A stretch of DNA of 64,000 bases, from positions 32,733 to 96,732 of the forward strand of contig QXWV01000115.1 in the NCBI GenBank assembly GCA_009911195.1, in the 5' to 3' direction. Source of the DNA: Lachnospiraceae bacterium. Its GTDB lineage: Bacteria > Bacillota > Clostridia > Lachnospirales > Lachnospiraceae. The notes beneath the pieces were generated by a model. The model was not told the DNA's origin, made no database searches, and worked only from the letters and a program-made list of their open reading frames with translations. Shown piece after piece: positions 1 through 8,753 of the stretch (positions are counted from its first letter, which is position 1; each line of letters opens with the position of its first letter). The position numbers were made by a program, and so were the translations under genes.

Positions 1-71
1 TCTGGCTACAGTACATCTGAGATTGCAAAGCGCTTGGTATTTCAACATCGACTGTATCGAAATACTTGTAA
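1..71 (+). pseudogene. 3' end of an HTH (sigma region 4-like) gene with a one-base frameshift
   Basis: Bases 1-36 translate to SGYSTSEIAKRL. Bases 36-71, in the frame one base earlier, continue as GISTSTVSKYL and then stop. Together they form a typical helix-turn-helix as found at the C-terminus of sigma-like phage regulators. Reading both halves requires one extra G at 36-37, so a GGG appears as GG. The body of the gene is upstream of the window. The shift could be real inactivation, a sequencing error or, less likely, programmed frameshifting. A late-gene activator would fit the position just ahead of the structural genes, but that is inference. Confidence 0.5.
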
Positions 72-90
72 GGAAAGGAGTGAATTGTTC

Positions 91-351
91 ATGCAACAGC
101 AATACAGATTGACAACAATCGACAATCCGTTTGATCCATTTGAACAGTTTGATTCCTGGTTTCTGTTCGATGTGGAAAAAGGTTACAATACTTGCGCTTA
201 TCTTGGAAGAATTGTAAGAACTTCTGAACAACTGTCAGATGATGAGAATGACAGAGAAGTAGAACGTGCAATCGATGAAATCATTAAATACGATTTCATG
301 AACATCTATAAAAAGGTAAAAAGAGAAGTAAATAAAGAAAAAGCGAGCTAA
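91..351 (+). CDS. Small hypothetical phage protein
   Basis: This encodes an 86-residue acidic-to-neutral protein with no signal peptide or membrane segment. ATG 91 is chosen because AAGGAG lies ten bases upstream. An upstream in-frame reading belongs to the broken HTH gene. The C-terminal third is predicted helical and Lys-rich (residues about 55-86). I do not recognise the family. It sits between a probable late regulator and the noncoding structured region that precedes the packaging genes. Confidence 0.6.
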   Translation: MQQQYRLTTIDNPFDPFEQFDSWFLFDVEKGYNTCAYLGRIVRTSEQLSDDENDREVERAIDEIIKYDFMNIYKKVKREVNKEKAS

Positions 352-365
352 CGATAATTTGCATA

Positions 366-431
366 CTGTCAGAGCCTCCGCTGACAGGCAGGCGTAAGGT
401 ATAGGGGGGTGTCTCCAAAATAGCACCCCCT
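366..431 (+). other. Two hairpins in the phage noncoding region
   Basis: A perfect 7-bp stem pairs 366-372 with 381-387 (8-base loop). An 8-pair G/C-rich stem pairs 404-411 with 424-431 (12-base loop). Neither is followed by a T run, so they are not ordinary terminators. They lie just upstream of the larger fold at 496-609 and may belong to the same RNA. Apart from these structures, the 352-689 gap contains no ORF I would call. Confidence 0.55.
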
Positions 432-495
432 CCCTTATCGCGGCGGTCTTTGAAAATTCTCCGGGGGTAAATTTTGTGGAAACTTTTTATATTTT

Positions 496-609
496 CATGA
501 TACTAAAAAGAGCTCGCAGGGTTCGTATGACACCACAGGAATCGCTTTCCTGTTTTCTCCTTTCAGATTCAGGTGTGCAACAGCTTTGAGGGCTCTTTTT
601 AGTACCATG
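496..609 (+). ncRNA. Candidate structured RNA upstream of the packaging genes
   Basis: Bases 496-515 pair with 590-609 over 20 positions, with one mismatch (500/605) and one G-U pair. The enclosed 74 bases hold a nested 5-bp helix (530-534 with 572-576) around a perfect 7-bp hairpin (535-541 with 547-553). No reading frame explains this conservation-like pairing, and there is no T tract at its 3' end. The position, between a regulator-like gene and the HNH/terminase block, suggests a packaging, regulatory or processing role. Function is unknown and no named RNA family is recognised. Confidence 0.55.
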
Positions 610-689
610 AAACAGGTCTATAAGTGCATTGATTCCCTACAGGAGTAAGAAAAAAATAGAAGAGATTTGAATGAGAGGAGGTAATAACT

Positions 690-1031
690 GTGGGAAAAAC
701 CAAAGTCGTTAGTTCGTCTGGGCCTACCCGCAGGATGCGTCCGGCTCTGACACCTGAGGCAAGGGAAAATCAGATGATTTCTTTGGCAATGGATGTTGCA
801 GAGGAACGGTTAAGGAATGGAACGGCATCGTCTCAGGAGATAGTTCACTTTTTAAAGCTTGGCTCATCCAGAGAGAAGCATGAGCAAGAAAAGATTGCTT
901 TGGAGAATGAGCTTGTAAAGGCTAAAACGGAAGCAGTTGCTTCTGCCAAGGACATAAAGGAGATGTACGATCAGGCGATGGCCTCTTTCCGTAGATACAG
1001 TGGGCAGGAGGATGATGAAGATGAGTATTAG
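690..1031 (+). CDS. Small coiled-coil phage protein, possible small-terminase-like role
   Basis: This is a 113-residue protein starting at GTG 690 behind a very strong GAGGAGGT seven bases upstream. It has a basic N-terminus (residues 1-20), a helical core and a Lys/Glu-rich probable coiled coil (about residues 60-95), ending in an acidic DDEDEY tail. Its position just upstream of an HNH gene and within 3 kb of the large terminase is where a small terminase subunit often lies. I see no diagnostic motif, so this role is inference. It overlaps the next start by 11 bases. Confidence 0.6.
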   Translation: MGKTKVVSSSGPTRRMRPALTPEARENQMISLAMDVAEERLRNGTASSQEIVHFLKLGSSREKHEQEKIALENELVKAKTEAVASAKDIKEMYDQAMASFRRYSGQEDDEDEY

Positions 1032-1437
1032 AACATATTCCGAGCTTTCTTTGCTGAAGACGTTCGAGGAGAGGTTTCGATACCTGCAGCTTAATGGTTC
1101 TGTAGGCAAGGAAACTTTTGGTTTTGACAGGTTTATTAACCAGGAGTTTTATAGATCCCAGGAATGGAAGACTATCCGTGATTTCGTGATCTTGCGGGAT
1201 GGCGGATGCGATTTGGGAGTTGATGGATATGACATATGCGGAAAGATATTTATTCATCATATGAATCCGATTCTGCCAAAGGATATTGAGACCAATAGCG
1301 ATTTTCTGCTTAATCCGGAGTACCTAATTACGACTACTCTGAACACACACAATGCTATCCATTATGGAGATGAGGAACTGTTGGTCAGGCTTCCCCCTGA
1401 ACGGAGGAAGAATGATACGTGTCCATGGAAACATTGA
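1021..1437 (+). CDS. HNH endonuclease-like phage protein
   Basis: This 138-residue protein carries an HNH-like pattern: IHHMNP near residue 80, Asn in the middle segment and THNAIH near residue 115. ATG 1021 is preferred over ATG 1012/1015 because AGGAGG (1006-1011) then has a nine-base spacing. HNH proteins next to terminase genes assist DNA cleavage during packaging in many HK97-like phages. It overlaps the previous gene by 11 bases, consistent with translational coupling. Only one conserved Cys (in DICGK) is visible, so a zinc-ribbon form is unlikely. Confidence 0.72.
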   Translation: MSIRTYSELSLLKTFEERFRYLQLNGSVGKETFGFDRFINQEFYRSQEWKTIRDFVILRDGGCDLGVDGYDICGKIFIHHMNPILPKDIETNSDFLLNPEYLITTTLNTHNAIHYGDEELLVRLPPERRKNDTCPWKH

Positions 1438-1452
1438 GGAAAGGAAAACTTT

Positions 1453-1818
1453 ATGGAAAGCATACTTACATCAATTAAGAAGATGCTCGGGATCACTGAT
1501 GAGTACGAGCACTTCGATGCGGATTTGATCATGCATATAAATTCGGTGTTTATGATTCTGAACCAACTCGGAGTTGGACCGGCGAACGGATTCGCAATTA
1601 CAGGTAAGGACGAGACATGGACCGACTTTATTCCGGCGAACCAGCAGTTGGAACTTGTGAAATCATATATGCATATAAAAGTCAAACTGCTTTTTGACCC
1701 GCCATTGGGTTCAGCTGTCATTGAAGTTATGAACCGGCAGATAAATGAATTCGAGTGGCGGCTTAATGTGGCGGTTGATCCGGAAGATTCTAAAGGAGAG
1801 GAGGAAGATTCAAAATGA
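1453..1818 (+). CDS. Head-tail connector-like protein (gp6-type)
   Basis: This is a 121-residue protein with an N-terminal KKMLGITDEYEHFDADL segment and a helical middle. That resembles gp6-type connector proteins, which form the ring below the portal. The C-terminus is acidic (GEEEDSK). The call rests on pattern and length only. Its place ahead of the terminase is unusual, since connectors normally follow the capsid gene. Its stop overlaps the next start (ATGA). Confidence 0.45.
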   Translation: MESILTSIKKMLGITDEYEHFDADLIMHINSVFMILNQLGVGPANGFAITGKDETWTDFIPANQQLELVKSYMHIKVKLLFDPPLGSAVIEVMNRQINEFEWRLNVAVDPEDSKGEEEDSK

Positions 1819-2873
1819 ACTTACAGCATAGTGCTAAGGGTTCAACCTGGAAAGAGCATAAGTACATTAAACGGTTGAACGGGACCTATTATTATCCCAA
1901 GGGCTATAAGGGCGGCCGACAGTTACCCGACAGCGCTGGCGGAGGCGAGCTTGAAGACTGGGAAAAGACGATGTATGAAGATATCGAAGCAACCCTGAAA
2001 AAGAATCCTGGGCTGTTTGACCCGTCCCAGATAACTGATGATAACTGGCAGGATTTTGGACTGACTCTTGCTGAATTCGCAGGAGTTGATGCTGACAAAT
2101 TATCTAAGGAAGAAATCGAGCGTATGCGCCAGAAAGTAGCGAACCATTATGCCCAGAAGGAGTCAGAAAGTAAGCTGGATAAGGAAGATGTCGAAGCGCT
2201 GGCTAATGAAGTTATCCGTGGAAACTTTGGTAACGGAACAGTCCGGAAAGATTTGCTCGGCGAAGATTATTCCGAAGTCCAGAAAAAAGTAAATGAGATC
2301 CTTAAAAAGAATAAATCTCTTACATCCGCAAAGAAGGGAACCAAGCCGGCAGATGTGAAGCATTCGGAGCTGTATCATCATGGTGTTTTAGGACAGCGCT
2401 GGGGAGTGCGGCGCTATCAGAACAGCGATGGAACATTAACGGCTACCGGAAGAAGGCGACTTCAGGGGAGCGGGATATCTTCTGATGAGAATGGTCGCGT
2501 AAGTGGCGATAATAGCGGCCGTGCAAGAGGAGCCGTCCATCAAACGGTTGCAAACGACTATAAGAATGCCGGAGCCGGGCTACAGTCTGCAAGCAATGCT
2601 GCAAAGGCTGCTTCAAGCATAAGCAGCCGCGGAGCAAATCGCAAACAGGCAAAGGCGATGGACAAAATGGATTTGTCGAAAATGACGGATAAAGAGCTTC
2701 AGGCTGCAATCAACCGTCTCAATCTGGAGCGTAATTACAAGGCTCTATCTACGGAGCACATTAAATCGGGAAGGGACTATATATCCAGCTTCCTATCTAC
2801 AACCGGAGACGTTCTTGCGTTTGGCGCTTCCGCCACAAGTATCATGATGATGATTCATCAGCTGAAAAGCTAG
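1815..2873 (+). CDS. Phage protein with internal HHGxLGQRWGVR motif
   Basis: This is a 352-residue protein of unknown function. The N-terminus has HSAKGSTWKEHKYIKR followed by a Gly/Tyr/Lys-rich segment. Residues about 180-200 contain HHGVLGQRWGVRRYQN. The C-terminal half is Ala/Ser-rich and ends in a hydrophobic stretch (FLSTTGDVLAFGASATSIMMMI) that could be a membrane segment. ATG 1815 lies behind GGAGGAAGATTCAAA, a leader shared with four other structural genes. A capsid-associated or ejected protein is plausible, but that is inference. Confidence 0.55.
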   Translation: MNLQHSAKGSTWKEHKYIKRLNGTYYYPKGYKGGRQLPDSAGGGELEDWEKTMYEDIEATLKKNPGLFDPSQITDDNWQDFGLTLAEFAGVDADKLSKEEIERMRQKVANHYAQKESESKLDKEDVEALANEVIRGNFGNGTVRKDLLGEDYSEVQKKVNEILKKNKSLTSAKKGTKPADVKHSELYHHGVLGQRWGVRRYQNSDGTLTATGRRRLQGSGISSDENGRVSGDNSGRARGAVHQTVANDYKNAGAGLQSASNAAKAASSISSRGANRKQAKAMDKMDLSKMTDKELQAAINRLNLERNYKALSTEHIKSGRDYISSFLSTTGDVLAFGASATSIMMMIHQLKS

Positions 2874-2900
2874 AAGATACTATGGGGAGGAGAATTCAAA

Positions 2901-3797
2901 ATGGACTATAAGATTGGATTACAGCACCATGGTATTCTCGGGCAGAAGTGGGGAAAACGGAATGGTCCGCCTTATCCACTTGGCGGCGGCGATTATACTC
3001 AGGCGGAAAGGAAAGCTATTTATAAGAAGAGGAAGCAGCCGAACAGCATATACAACAAGAAGCATTTCGATGAAGTATTGAGCGCAGACAAAACGACACT
3101 CAGCACCTTATCGTATGATAGGGATCGGACAAAGAATACCGACATGTTTTATGCAACGCATAATGTGTTGGATAAACATCAGTACAACGCCTTATTTAAC
3201 CGGAAAGTGTCCCAGACTCTGTATGATGAAAATGGAAACAGTCTTGGGACAGGGATGTTTCTGAAATATCGAATCGATAATTCGCTTAAGCAGAATGTAA
3301 AGGTTGCCAGCGAAGATTCCGGGGCAGAGGTATTCAGGAATTTGTACAAAAAAGACAGGGATTTTTATAATTTCGTTACAGATGATGAGCGGATGCAGAG
3401 TTATTTCGTGAGCGACAAGTACAAGTTCAAGGGATACCGGGAAGCCAGAGATGTCTTGAAACGGATGAGGAACGATGATTATGTTCCGACTGCTGAAGAA
3501 CTTCAGAAAGTGTATCGAATGTTTAACTATGTCATTCCTTATGACGGACAGGGCGATGCGCGCAAAGGGCGGGATGCTTATACACAGAGGACCAAGTTTT
3601 TTAATGCGTGTAAACAGGCAGGGTATGGAGCCGTTCTTGACACGAATGACGCTATATACGGAGGATTCAAAGCCAGGTCTCCGGTAATCGTATTTGATAT
3701 GGAACAGGTCGTTCCTAAAGATGTTTACCGGACAAAGACGAGCGAGCAGAGGTTTTCGCAGATGGTATTGGTTGGCAGAAAAGCACTTGGGATATAA
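2901..3797 (+). CDS. Phage protein with N-terminal HHGxLGQKWGKR motif and unknown effector-like body
   Basis: This is a 298-residue protein opening with LQHHGILGQKWGKRNG, the same motif found inside the preceding protein. The body contains DMFYATHNVLDKHQYNALF and, near residue 245, an AGYGAVLDTNDAIYGG segment followed by PVIVFDMEQV. This arrangement is reminiscent of small alpha/beta toxin or ADP-ribosyltransferase-like folds, but I cannot assign catalytic residues. It lies immediately before the terminase gene and uses the GGAGGAGAATTCAAAATG leader. Function is unknown. Confidence 0.5.
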   Translation: MDYKIGLQHHGILGQKWGKRNGPPYPLGGGDYTQAERKAIYKKRKQPNSIYNKKHFDEVLSADKTTLSTLSYDRDRTKNTDMFYATHNVLDKHQYNALFNRKVSQTLYDENGNSLGTGMFLKYRIDNSLKQNVKVASEDSGAEVFRNLYKKDRDFYNFVTDDERMQSYFVSDKYKFKGYREARDVLKRMRNDDYVPTAEELQKVYRMFNYVIPYDGQGDARKGRDAYTQRTKFFNACKQAGYGAVLDTNDAIYGGFKARSPVIVFDMEQVVPKDVYRTKTSEQRFSQMVLVGRKALGI

Positions 3798-3812
3798 AAG
3801 GAGGATATGAAC

Positions 3813-5558
3813 ATGGCATTGTCGAACATGGCCACACCGAAGTATTACGGCCAGTTTCGAGATGCCGTAATGAAGGGCGAAATACCTGTCTGTGAAATGA
3901 TCTCACTGGAGATGAACCGGATAGATGACCTGATTGCAAATCCTGGTATCTGGTATGACGACAAGGCTATCGACGGTTTCATCGCCTATTGCGAAGAGGA
4001 ACTGACACTCACGGACGGAGCTGATTTGAGATTGCTCGATACTTTTAAGCTTTGGGCGGAGCAGATCTTCGGTTGGTACTACTTTGTCGAGCGGAGCGTA
4101 TATGTACCGAATCCCGATGGACATGGCGGGCGTTATGTCAGGAAAAATGTGAAACGCCGGCTTATCAATAAGCAATATCTGATTGTTGCCAGAGGCGCAG
4201 CCAAATCGATGTACGCTTCCTGTATCCAGAATTATTTCCTGAACATAGACACATCTACGACACACCAGATTACGACAGCCCCTACAATGAAACAGGCTGA
4301 TGAAGTGATGTCCCCTATCCGGACAGCGATCACAAGGTCGAGAGGACCGTTCTTTAAATTCCTTACAGACGGTTCTTTGCAGAATACCACAGGTTCCAAG
4401 GCGAACCGGGTAAAACTGGCATCGACCAAAAAGGGGATTGAGAATTTTCTGACAGGTTCTCTTTTGGAAGTCCGTCCGATGAGCATCAATAAGCTTCAGG
4501 GACTGCGCCCTAAAATCTCGACGGTGGACGAATGGCTATCGGGAGACATAAGGGAGGATGTTGTCGGAGCAATAGAGCAGGGAGCATCTAAACTGGATGA
4601 CTATCTGATTGTGGCTATCAGCTCTGAGGGTACAGTGAGAAACGGGAGCGGCGACACAATCAAAATGGAGTTGCTGGACATCCTGAAAGGGGATTACATT
4701 AACCCCCATGTATCTATTTGGTATTATAGACTGGATTCCATTGATGAGGTCGGTAATCCAGCTATGTGGGTGAAAGCAAACCCGAATCTGGGAAAAACGG
4801 TCAGCTATGAGACATATCAGCTAGATGTAGAGAGAGCTGAGAGAGCGCCTGCAGTACGGAACGATATTCTTGCCAAGCGTTTTGGAATCCCGATGGAGGG
4901 GTATACTTATTACTTCACTTACGAGGAGACACTTGCTCATAAGAAGCGTGATTACTGGAGGATGTCATGTTCTCTCGGAGGAGATATGTCCCAGGGAGAC
5001 GACTTCTGTTCGTTTACATTTCTATTTCCATTATCGAATGGAGCTTTTGGGGTTAAAACCCGTAACTATATTTCTTCGTTGACTCTATCGAAACTCCCAG
5101 CGGCAATGCGGCATAAATATGACCAGTTTATGGCTGAGGGAAGCCTGATTGTCCTTGAAGGCACTGTGCTGGATATGATGCAGGTCTATGAGGACTTGGA
5201 TAATCATATTGCTGAGTGCGATTATGATGTGCGTTGCTTCGGCTACGACCCTTACAATGCGAAGGATTTCGTGGCGAGATGGGAATCGGAAAACGGGCCA
5301 TTCGGTATAGAGAAAGTCATCCAGGGCGCTAAGACTGAATCGGTTCCTTTGGGTGAGTTGAAGAAACTTTCCGAAGAACGGATGCTGTTGTTTGACGAAG
5401 AACTGATGACATTTGCGATGGGGAACTGCATCGTCATGGAGGACACGAACGGAAACAGGAAGCTCCTTAAGAAACGGTACGATGCCAAGATTGATGCCGT
5501 AGCAGCTATGATGGATGCGTTTGTTGCATACAAACTGAACAGGGAAGCGTTTGATTAG
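3813..5558 (+). CDS. terL: Terminase large subunit
   Basis: This is a 581-residue packaging motor. The ATPase domain shows a Walker A-type VARGAAKSMYA near residue 135 and a Walker B-like STVDEW near residue 235. The C-terminal half carries the nuclease domain, with acidic residues in GGDMSQGDDF (about residue 390), FGYDPYNA (about 475) and DAKIDAVAAMMDA near the end. ATG 3813 is chosen because GGAGG (3800-3804) is eight bases away, versus two for ATG 3807. It powers genome translocation through the portal encoded next. Confidence 0.93.
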   Translation: MALSNMATPKYYGQFRDAVMKGEIPVCEMISLEMNRIDDLIANPGIWYDDKAIDGFIAYCEEELTLTDGADLRLLDTFKLWAEQIFGWYYFVERSVYVPNPDGHGGRYVRKNVKRRLINKQYLIVARGAAKSMYASCIQNYFLNIDTSTTHQITTAPTMKQADEVMSPIRTAITRSRGPFFKFLTDGSLQNTTGSKANRVKLASTKKGIENFLTGSLLEVRPMSINKLQGLRPKISTVDEWLSGDIREDVVGAIEQGASKLDDYLIVAISSEGTVRNGSGDTIKMELLDILKGDYINPHVSIWYYRLDSIDEVGNPAMWVKANPNLGKTVSYETYQLDVERAERAPAVRNDILAKRFGIPMEGYTYYFTYEETLAHKKRDYWRMSCSLGGDMSQGDDFCSFTFLFPLSNGAFGVKTRNYISSLTLSKLPAAMRHKYDQFMAEGSLIVLEGTVLDMMQVYEDLDNHIAECDYDVRCFGYDPYNAKDFVARWESENGPFGIEKVIQGAKTESVPLGELKKLSEERMLLFDEELMTFAMGNCIVMEDTNGNRKLLKKRYDAKIDAVAAMMDAFVAYKLNREAFD

Positions 5559-5601
5559 GGATTGCGCAAGCAGTTCTTTTTTTTATGGAGGAAAATTCAA
5601 A

Positions 5602-6858
5602 ATGGAGATTTCACTTAGTTCCAGGATGAAACATGCCTGGAATGCTTTCTTTAATAAAGACCCTACAAGAAGTTATCGGGACATTGGCATAGGGTATTCA
5701 TTCCGACCGGATAGGATGCGCTTTTCAAGGGGCAATGAACGTTCTATTGTGACATCCGTTTACAACCGGATCGCGCTTGATGTGGCTGCTGTGGACATGT
5801 TCCATGTACGGCTGGATGAAAACAACAGATTCCTTTCCACGATTGATTCCGGGCTTAACAACTGTCTCACAGTTGAGGCCAATACGGATCAGACTGGTAG
5901 GGCGTTTTTACAGGACGTGGTCATGTCAATGATGGATGAGGGGTGCGTTGCCATTGTCCCGACAGATACGGATGACGATCCGGGAGATGGGATTCCCGGC
6001 TCTTTTGACATCGACGCTATGCGGACCGGGCAGATTCTGGAGTGGTATCCGCAGCATGTGAGGGTTCGGGTCTATAACGAACGGACTGGCCAGAAAGAAG
6101 ACATTCTCATGACAAAACAGTCTGTGGCTATTATTGAGAATCCGCTTTATGCGGTCATCAACGAACCAAACTCTACCATGCAGCGTCTGATCAGGAAGCT
6201 GAATCTGTTGGACGTCATTGATGAACAGAACAGCTCCGGGAAATTGGATCTGATCATCCAACTTCCCTATATTATCAAGACCGAGGCGAGGCGTCGGCAG
6301 GCTGAAAGCCGGCGCAAAGATATTGAGGATCAATTACGGGGGTCGAAATATGGGATTGCCTATACCGATGGTACAGAGCATATCACGCAGTTGAACCGTC
6401 CCGTTGAGAACAATCTGATGTCCCAGATTGAATACCTGACGAGTATGCTGTACAGCCAGTTGGGGATTACTCAGGGGATTTTGGATGGTACTGCTGACGA
6501 GAAGACGATGCTCAACTACTATAACCGGACGATTGAGCCTATCTTATCAGCGATTGCTGATGAAATGAAACGGAAGTTTCTCACCAAGACCGCCCGGTCT
6601 CAGAGACAGTCAATCAAATTCTTCAGAGATCCGTTCAAGCTTGTTCCTGTATCCGAGATTTCAGAGATTGCGGACAAGTTCACAAGGAACGAGATTATGA
6701 CGTCAAACGAAGTCCGGCAGGTTATAGGTATGAAGCCGTCGGATGACCCAAAAGCCGATGAACTGCGGAATAAGAATCTGAGCGAATCGGCTGTAGATAA
6801 GGAGGTTCCTGCGAACGTCACACCTGAAGAAGCTGTTAATGAAAACAACCAGACATAG
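5602..6858 (+). CDS. Portal protein
   Basis: This is a 418-residue HK97-type portal forming the DNA entry ring. The start is ATG 5602, preceded by GGAGGAAAATTCAAA. Typical features are the N-terminal YNRIALDVAAVDM segment, central helices LLDVIDEQNSSGKLDL, the LGITQGILDGTADE region and the NEVRQVIGMKP motif in the C-terminal clip/wing part. The C-terminal 40 residues are polar and probably disordered. It stands between terminase and protease-capsid genes, the standard order. Confidence 0.9.
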   Translation: MEISLSSRMKHAWNAFFNKDPTRSYRDIGIGYSFRPDRMRFSRGNERSIVTSVYNRIALDVAAVDMFHVRLDENNRFLSTIDSGLNNCLTVEANTDQTGRAFLQDVVMSMMDEGCVAIVPTDTDDDPGDGIPGSFDIDAMRTGQILEWYPQHVRVRVYNERTGQKEDILMTKQSVAIIENPLYAVINEPNSTMQRLIRKLNLLDVIDEQNSSGKLDLIIQLPYIIKTEARRRQAESRRKDIEDQLRGSKYGIAYTDGTEHITQLNRPVENNLMSQIEYLTSMLYSQLGITQGILDGTADEKTMLNYYNRTIEPILSAIADEMKRKFLTKTARSQRQSIKFFRDPFKLVPVSEISEIADKFTRNEIMTSNEVRQVIGMKPSDDPKADELRNKNLSESAVDKEVPANVTPEEAVNENNQT

Positions 6859-6875
6859 AAGGAGGAAAATTCAAA

Positions 6876-8732
6876 ATGAAGAAATTCGACTTTAGTGGCT
6901 GGGCTACCCGGAACAACCTGAAATGCTCTGACGGACGGACAATCATGAAGGATGCATTCAAGGATAATGACGGGCAGACGGTTCCGCTTGTATGGAACCA
7001 CCAGCACAATGAACCGTTTAATGTTCTCGGACACGCATTGTTGGAAAATCGTGCGGATGGCGTATATGCGTATTGTACGTTCAATGACACTGAGCAGGGG
7101 AGAAATGCCAAGCTCCTGGTGAAACATGGAGATGTTTCGGCGTTATCGATCTTTGCGAATCAGTTGCGGGAGCGTGCATCAAATGTACTTCATGGTGCCA
7201 TCCGGGAAGTCAGTCTTGTGCTGGCTGGTGCGAATCCGGGCGCATTCATTGATACGATAGCGCTTTCCCACGGCGATGACGCGGATGGAGAAGCAATCAT
7301 TTATACCGGGGAACCGATCAGCCTTTATCATTCGGGAACCAAGGAAGATGATGAAGACGGCACGGATGATCTTGATGACAAGGATAAAAATCCGGATAAG
7401 AAGGATGGCGAAGATGATGAGACCATTGAGGATATCATCAATACTTTTAATAAAAAGCAGAAAGATGTTTTCTATGCTGTAGTCGGAGAGATTATGTCCC
7501 AGAATGGCTCTCCGGATGACAAGAAAAAAGAGGAGAAAGAAAAAGGAGGTAATGAAAATATGAAGCATAATGTATTTGACAATGACCAGCAGGTTCAGAG
7601 CAACGTTCTGTCCCATGCGGATCAGGCAGAGATTTTGAAACTGGCAAAATCCGATGGGGTTGGCTCTTTCAAAACCGCTATAAAGATTTATATGGAGGAA
7701 AACAATCTTCAGCACTCTGACATCAGCGGTTTTGTTCAGACCGGCAACGGTAATGTTGCTACACTGTTCCCCGAGTATGTTGAAGCACATCCCAGTCGCA
7801 CTCCTGAGCTTATTACCAATGATATGGGATGGGTCGATGCTATTATGGCCAAGACTCAGAAGATCCCTCACGGTCGTGTTCGTACTTCCCATGTAGATAT
7901 CCGTAATATCGACTCTCTGGCTGCTAAGGGTTATACCAAAGGCAATGAGAAGAAGATTACCGGCAACTATGCCTTGGTAAGACGTACTACTGACCCTCAG
8001 TGCGTGTATGTTACGTCTGAACTGCATCGTGATGATGTGGTAGATATCGAGAACTTCGATTACGTTCAGTTCCAGTATGGCATCGATCAGATTTCGCTGA
8101 AGGAGACTCTGGCTGTTGCTACTATGCTGGGTGATAACCGTCCTGACAGTGATCCGGAAAAGATCTTCCCGGAACATATCCGTCCTATCTGGGTGGACGA
8201 TGAGCTTTACACCATCCATAGGGATATTGATTTTGCCGCTATGGCTAAAGAACTTCAGGGTAACAGCACGGAGGATTACTTCGGCGAGAGCTTCATTTAT
8301 GCGGAAGCGATGGTTACAGCTTTGCGCAAGGCACGCAAGCATTTCCGCGGTACCGGTAAGCCTGATCTGTATATCACTACCGACATGCATAACACCATGA
8401 TTCTTGCGCGTGATCGCAATGGTAGACGTATCTACGAGACGGATACCGAACTGGCGGCTGCTTTGGGTGTTGCCAATATCTATGAAGTAACTCAGTTCGA
8501 GGACAAGATTCGTACCGATGCTGACAATAAGAAGCATAAGCTCCATGCTATCTGTGTGAACATGGCTGATTACGGCTATGGCGCTTCCAAGGGCGGCGAT
8601 GTGACGCACTTTACAGACTTTGATATCAAGTTCAACCAGCTTCAGTCTTTGCTGGAGACTCGTAAGTCTGGCCAGCTTACTAGGATCAAGTCCGCTATTG
8701 TTATCGAGGAACTGGTAGAGGAGCAGGGATAA
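6876..8732 (+). CDS. Prohead protease fused to HK97-fold major capsid protein
   Basis: This 618-residue protein joins two usually separate products. Residues 1-140 are a prohead protease with VPLVWNHQHNEP (catalytic His region), VSALSIFANQL (candidate Ser) and REVSLVLAGANPGAFI. Residues 145-228 are an acidic, Lys-rich helical linker resembling a scaffold/delta segment. Residues 229-618 are the capsid subunit, with the E-loop and P-domain pattern of HK97 capsids. An in-frame ATG at 7560, behind AAAGGAGGT, can yield the 390-residue capsid alone. The leader is AAGGAGGAAAATTCAAAATG. Confidence 0.88.
   Translation: MKKFDFSGWATRNNLKCSDGRTIMKDAFKDNDGQTVPLVWNHQHNEPFNVLGHALLENRADGVYAYCTFNDTEQGRNAKLLVKHGDVSALSIFANQLRERASNVLHGAIREVSLVLAGANPGAFIDTIALSHGDDADGEAIIYTGEPISLYHSGTKEDDEDGTDDLDDKDKNPDKKDGEDDETIEDIINTFNKKQKDVFYAVVGEIMSQNGSPDDKKKEEKEKGGNENMKHNVFDNDQQVQSNVLSHADQAEILKLAKSDGVGSFKTAIKIYMEENNLQHSDISGFVQTGNGNVATLFPEYVEAHPSRTPELITNDMGWVDAIMAKTQKIPHGRVRTSHVDIRNIDSLAAKGYTKGNEKKITGNYALVRRTTDPQCVYVTSELHRDDVVDIENFDYVQFQYGIDQISLKETLAVATMLGDNRPDSDPEKIFPEHIRPIWVDDELYTIHRDIDFAAMAKELQGNSTEDYFGESFIYAEAMVTALRKARKHFRGTGKPDLYITTDMHNTMILARDRNGRRIYETDTELAAALGVANIYEVTQFEDKIRTDADNKKHKLHAICVNMADYGYGASKGGDVTHFTDFDIKFNQLQSLLETRKSGQLTRIKSAIVIEELVEEQG
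7541..7562 (+). promoter_or_regulatory. Internal ribosome binding site and start for free capsid protein
   Basis: AAAGGAGGT at 7542-7550 is a near-perfect anti-16S match inside the protease-capsid reading frame. ATG 7560 follows nine bases later, in frame with the fusion, and begins MKHNVFDN. This would allow independent, high-level production of the capsid domain from the same mRNA, with the long fusion as the minor, scaffold-bearing form. Confidence 0.75.
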
Positions 8733-8753
8733 GACCGGAGGAGAAAATTCAAA

